Source of the DNA: Candidatus Helarchaeota archaeon
Lineage (GTDB): Archaea; Asgardarchaeota; Lokiarchaeia; Helarchaeales; HEL-GB-A
Assembly (NCBI GenBank): GCA_013375405.1
Contig: JABXJU010000203.1
Location: forward strand, 1 to 7,860
Reading direction: 5' to 3'
DNA length: 7,860 nt
Positions 5,736 to 7,860 of this stretch are shown one piece after another (position 1 is the first letter of the stretch; each line of letters starts with the position of its first letter). Both the position numbers and the translations under genes were made by a program. The notes beneath the pieces are model-generated. The model had not been told where the DNA came from. It searched no databases and worked only from the letters and a program-made list of their open reading frames with translations.

Positions 5736-5773
5736 ATTATTTTCTAAATCTTATGGGGTGTAAATGAAGAAAA

Positions 5774-6964
5774 ATGACAGACCAAATTACAAAGAATATT
5801 CGGAAAGCTTATATTTTCAGATTATTCGTGTCCTTGCATTTTATTGGGGGAGTTATAGTTCCATTTTTCACAGTTTGGGGCGGTATTACTTTCACGCAAA
5901 TAATGATTCTACAAGCATGGTTCATGCTTTGGATTTTCATTTTTGAAATCCCAACAGGGACAATTGCAGATTATTTAGGTAGGAAATATTCGCTCGTTTT
6001 AGCGTGTATTGTACATGTAGTTGCGGTTCTGATTTACGCAAGCGTCCCCATTTTTTTCATCTTTATGATTGGTGAATTTTTATGGGCATTGGCGGAAGCG
6101 TTAATATCAGGTGCAGGTCATGCGTTTGTCTATGATAGCTTAAAAACTATTGAAAAGACAGAGAAATCGAAGCAAATCTTCGGACGGTATGAAAGTTTTG
6201 CGTTAATAGGTTTTATGGTGGGTGCAGCAGTAGGATCAATCATGGCTTCAACTCTCGGCGTGAGAAGTACAATGCTTTTCATGTCTTTTTCTTTTGGGGC
6301 AGCTTTAATTAGTGCTTTGACCTTTACAGAACCCCCAATGAGTCAAACTGTGGAAAAAAAATCATATATAGGAATTCTGAAAGATGGTGTAAAAATTTTC
6401 TATAAGAGCAAGATTCTGAAAATTCTTGCATTCAATATGATATCGATTGGAGCAATTACATTTTCGATGTTCTGGTTATATCAATCGATGTTAATGCAAT
6501 TAGGCATTGATATAATATACTTCGGCATAATTCACGCTATTTGGGTTGCCTGCGAAATAGTGATACTGAATAGTTATGAGAAGCTAGAAAATTTCCTGGG
6601 CTCTAAAAGACGTTTTATATTTTTTAGCGCATTTATAGCAGGTGTCATGTTGATTGTAGGGGGTGTCTGTCTGGCGTTTTCCTTCATTCCCCTTATGATA
6701 ATATCCATAGTTCTCGTCGCCGGTTTTGGTTTTTCCCGATTTCCACTTCTCATGAATTACTTAAATAAACATATCCCATCTCCAGAGAGAGCCACGGTAC
6801 TTTCCACAATCAATATGTTTCAAACGCTGTCTTTAGTCATCGTTTTTCCCTTACTAGGCCTCATGGAGGATTGGTCACTAATTAATACATTGATTATTTT
6901 AGGAATTGCTGGTGTAATTTTTTCAGTTATTTCACAAGTTAAAGAAGAATATTTGATTGATTAA
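5774..6964 (+). CDS. Major facilitator superfamily (MFS) transporter
   Basis: This 396-residue integral membrane protein has the 12-helix plan of the MFS. Helices alternate with short loops from about residue 13 to 387, with a longer charged central loop around 185-215. MFS motif A follows helix 2 as G62-T-I-A-D66-Y-L-G69-R70-K71, and the family's SGAGHAFVYDSL (112-123) and PSPERATVLS (335-344) segments are present. Such single-unit secondary carriers move drugs, sugars or metabolites with protons; the substrate cannot be told here. The start at 5774 gives the expected N-terminus (KNIRKAYIFRLFVSLHFIGG), and an in-frame TGA at 5765 excludes a longer form. The only SD candidates are a distant GGGGTG (5755-5760) and a weak purine run. 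It is transcribed away from the SCP2-PrpD series, so shared regulation across the divergent region is possible. Confidence 0.88.
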   Translation: MTDQITKNIRKAYIFRLFVSLHFIGGVIVPFFTVWGGITFTQIMILQAWFMLWIFIFEIPTGTIADYLGRKYSLVLACIVHVVAVLIYASVPIFFIFMIGEFLWALAEALISGAGHAFVYDSLKTIEKTEKSKQIFGRYESFALIGFMVGAAVGSIMASTLGVRSTMLFMSFSFGAALISALTFTEPPMSQTVEKKSYIGILKDGVKIFYKSKILKILAFNMISIGAITFSMFWLYQSMLMQLGIDIIYFGIIHAIWVACEIVILNSYEKLENFLGSKRRFIFFSAFIAGVMLIVGGVCLAFSFIPLMIISIVLVAGFGFSRFPLLMNYLNKHIPSPERATVLSTINMFQTLSLVIVFPLLGLMEDWSLINTLIILGIAGVIFSVISQVKEEYLID

Positions 6965-6990
6965 CTTCAATTTAATAATAGTTAAATCAG

Positions 6991-7860
6991 TCATCTAAGT
7001 TTACATATTGTGGTAATGAGATCACGATAGAAGGATCGATGTTTCTTCCAGCGATAATATAGGTTGTAAATTAGTCCGCCTGCAATAGGGACCCCTATTT
7101 TTGCGAGGGTTTGTTGTGCCCAATCATCAGAGAATGTATGCATGTTATATGCCCAGCATTTTATGAAAAATTCTTTCTGTAATTCCGTGCAAGCGCCTAG
7201 ATTAGCAGCCCGTTTATTCCAGAGCGTAGAATCTCCCAACGGAGTGAAAAAAACAGGAATTAATACCATTTTTACGGTATTTTTAAACCGATCCAATAAT
7301 TCTAAAGACTTAATCGTGTCCTCTTCTGTCTCTCCCGGCATGCCTACCATCATCGAAGTAAGTGGCACCCACTTACTATCATTTAGAATACCAAGCGCCT
7401 GCATAACCACTTCGGGCCATTCTTCTGGGGAGAACGGGAGAACTTTTCCGGGCATAAATTTTTGAATAATACGAGGAGATCCGCTCTCTATTCCGATTTC
7501 CGCCCCATAAAAACGTTCTTTATTAAAACTAACTAAACCTTTTCGCGTGACATTTTTAGGAAGAGAGCTTGCGCATTCATCAAAAATTTCTGTGAGATGC
7601 GGAATCAAATTAGGCGCAGCATTTACTGCAGCCAGTGAAATATGAGCCGGCGCAATATATTGGACACCTTCTACCCTTGCAATTGCGTTATATAAATCTA
7701 GCACTGCTTCCTCGTTTGGAATAAATTTTGGATCACGACATCCGTAAAGTAAAGCGTCTTCAGTGGCCGTAAATAGAAAGGAATTAAAATCACTACTACT
7801 AGCATTTACTTCGACCTCTCTCACAATCCGCTCAATTGAGAAATCACGACGGCGTCTTCG
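6991..7860 (-). CDS. Radical SAM protein, B12-binding type (5' partial)
   Basis: The frame is open to the right edge: before the GTG at 7824 it continues with RRRRRDFSIERIV, a stretch that in this family follows the iron-sulfur cluster loop. The CxxxCxxC motif and any N-terminal cobalamin-binding domain therefore lie outside the window. Counting from the GTG, visible core motifs are FTATEDALLYG (18-28), YGAEIGIESGSPRIIQKFM (106-124) with the Gly-x-Glu-Ser-Gly turn that contacts SAM, and MVGMPGETEEDTIKSLELL (159-177). The C-terminal 80 residues are a subfamily-specific helical tail. These marks fit the Elp3/MiaB/NifB-like fold as seen in B12-dependent radical SAM enzymes, which methylate or rearrange unactivated carbons in anaerobes. 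The product is unknown. The gene converges on the MFS gene with 26 bases between stops. Confidence 0.82.
   Translation of the reverse strand, partial: RRRRRDFSIERIVREVEVNASSSDFNSFLFTATEDALLYGCRDPKFIPNEEAVLDLYNAIARVEGVQYIAPAHISLAAVNAAPNLIPHLTEIFDECASSLPKNVTRKGLVSFNKERFYGAEIGIESGSPRIIQKFMPGKVLPFSPEEWPEVVMQALGILNDSKWVPLTSMMVGMPGETEEDTIKSLELLDRFKNTVKMVLIPVFFTPLGDSTLWNKRAANLGACTELQKEFFIKCWAYNMHTFSDDWAQQTLAKIGVPIAGGLIYNLYYRWKKHRSFYRDLITTICKLR

Noticed and set aside
5764..5946. 60-codon reading frame starting at ATG 5764 with a nearby GGGGTG
   Set aside because: It lies almost wholly within the MFS gene in another frame and its translation resembles no protein family. The MFS frame is clearly the coding one.
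7142..7465. 107-codon plus-strand frame opposite the radical SAM gene
   Set aside because: It is antisense to conserved radical SAM motifs, and I see no SD or protein-like pattern of its own.
7822..7824. GTG at 7824 as the start of the radical SAM gene
   Set aside because: The frame continues to the right edge with a family-typical Arg-rich and IERIV stretch, and the cluster-binding cysteines would be missing if translation began here.

Overview
The window reads as a compact stretch of an AT-rich archaeal genome (roughly 40% G+C by eye), with nine protein genes, two of them cut by the window edges, and no RNA genes, insertion sequences or CRISPR. The archaeal call rests on TATA-like boxes preceded by A-rich BRE-like elements, Shine-Dalgarno (SD) sites of the AGGAGG and GGTGAT type, and the protein families present. 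The first gene joins Ig-like ectodomains through one membrane helix to a cytoplasmic domain that resembles the roadblock/longin-like domains expanded in Asgard archaea (Lokiarchaeia and relatives). UroD-type methyltransferases, MmgE/PrpD proteins and B12-type radical SAM proteins fit an anaerobic, corrinoid-using lifestyle. The Asgard assignment is an inference from domain style, not proof.

Layout. Positions 1-1160 (+) hold the C-terminal part of an Ig / membrane helix / longin-like / winged-helix-like protein. It converges on a minus-strand gene series over a short hairpin. The series, in order of transcription, is: SCP2-like lipid-binding protein (5572-5228), MmgE/PrpD protein (5216-3735), calcineurin-like metallophosphoesterase (3728-3042), ABM-fold small protein (2975-2685), a 102-residue protein of unknown function (2622-2314), and a UroD/MtaA-type methyltransferase (2324-1194). 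The first three are packed within 6-11 bases of each other and probably form one transcript. A U-tract after the phosphoesterase and a weak TATA-like box suggest that the last three may form a second unit. A 201-base divergent intergenic region (5573-5773) carries the likely promoter of the series and drives an MFS transporter (5774-6964, +) the other way. The right end (6991-7860, -) is the C-terminal part of a radical SAM protein of the B12-binding type, convergent with the transporter.

How the genes may work together. SCP2-like, MmgE/PrpD, ABM and UroD-type proteins together look like a catabolic or cofactor-dependent small-molecule module. The substrate cannot be read from the sequence, and no corrinoid protein or substrate-specific methyltransferase partner is present in the window. 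Both enzymes with recognisable active-site motifs (MmgE/PrpD and UroD) depart from the textbook residues, so their reactions should not be taken from the family name. The most unusual object is the receptor-like first gene.
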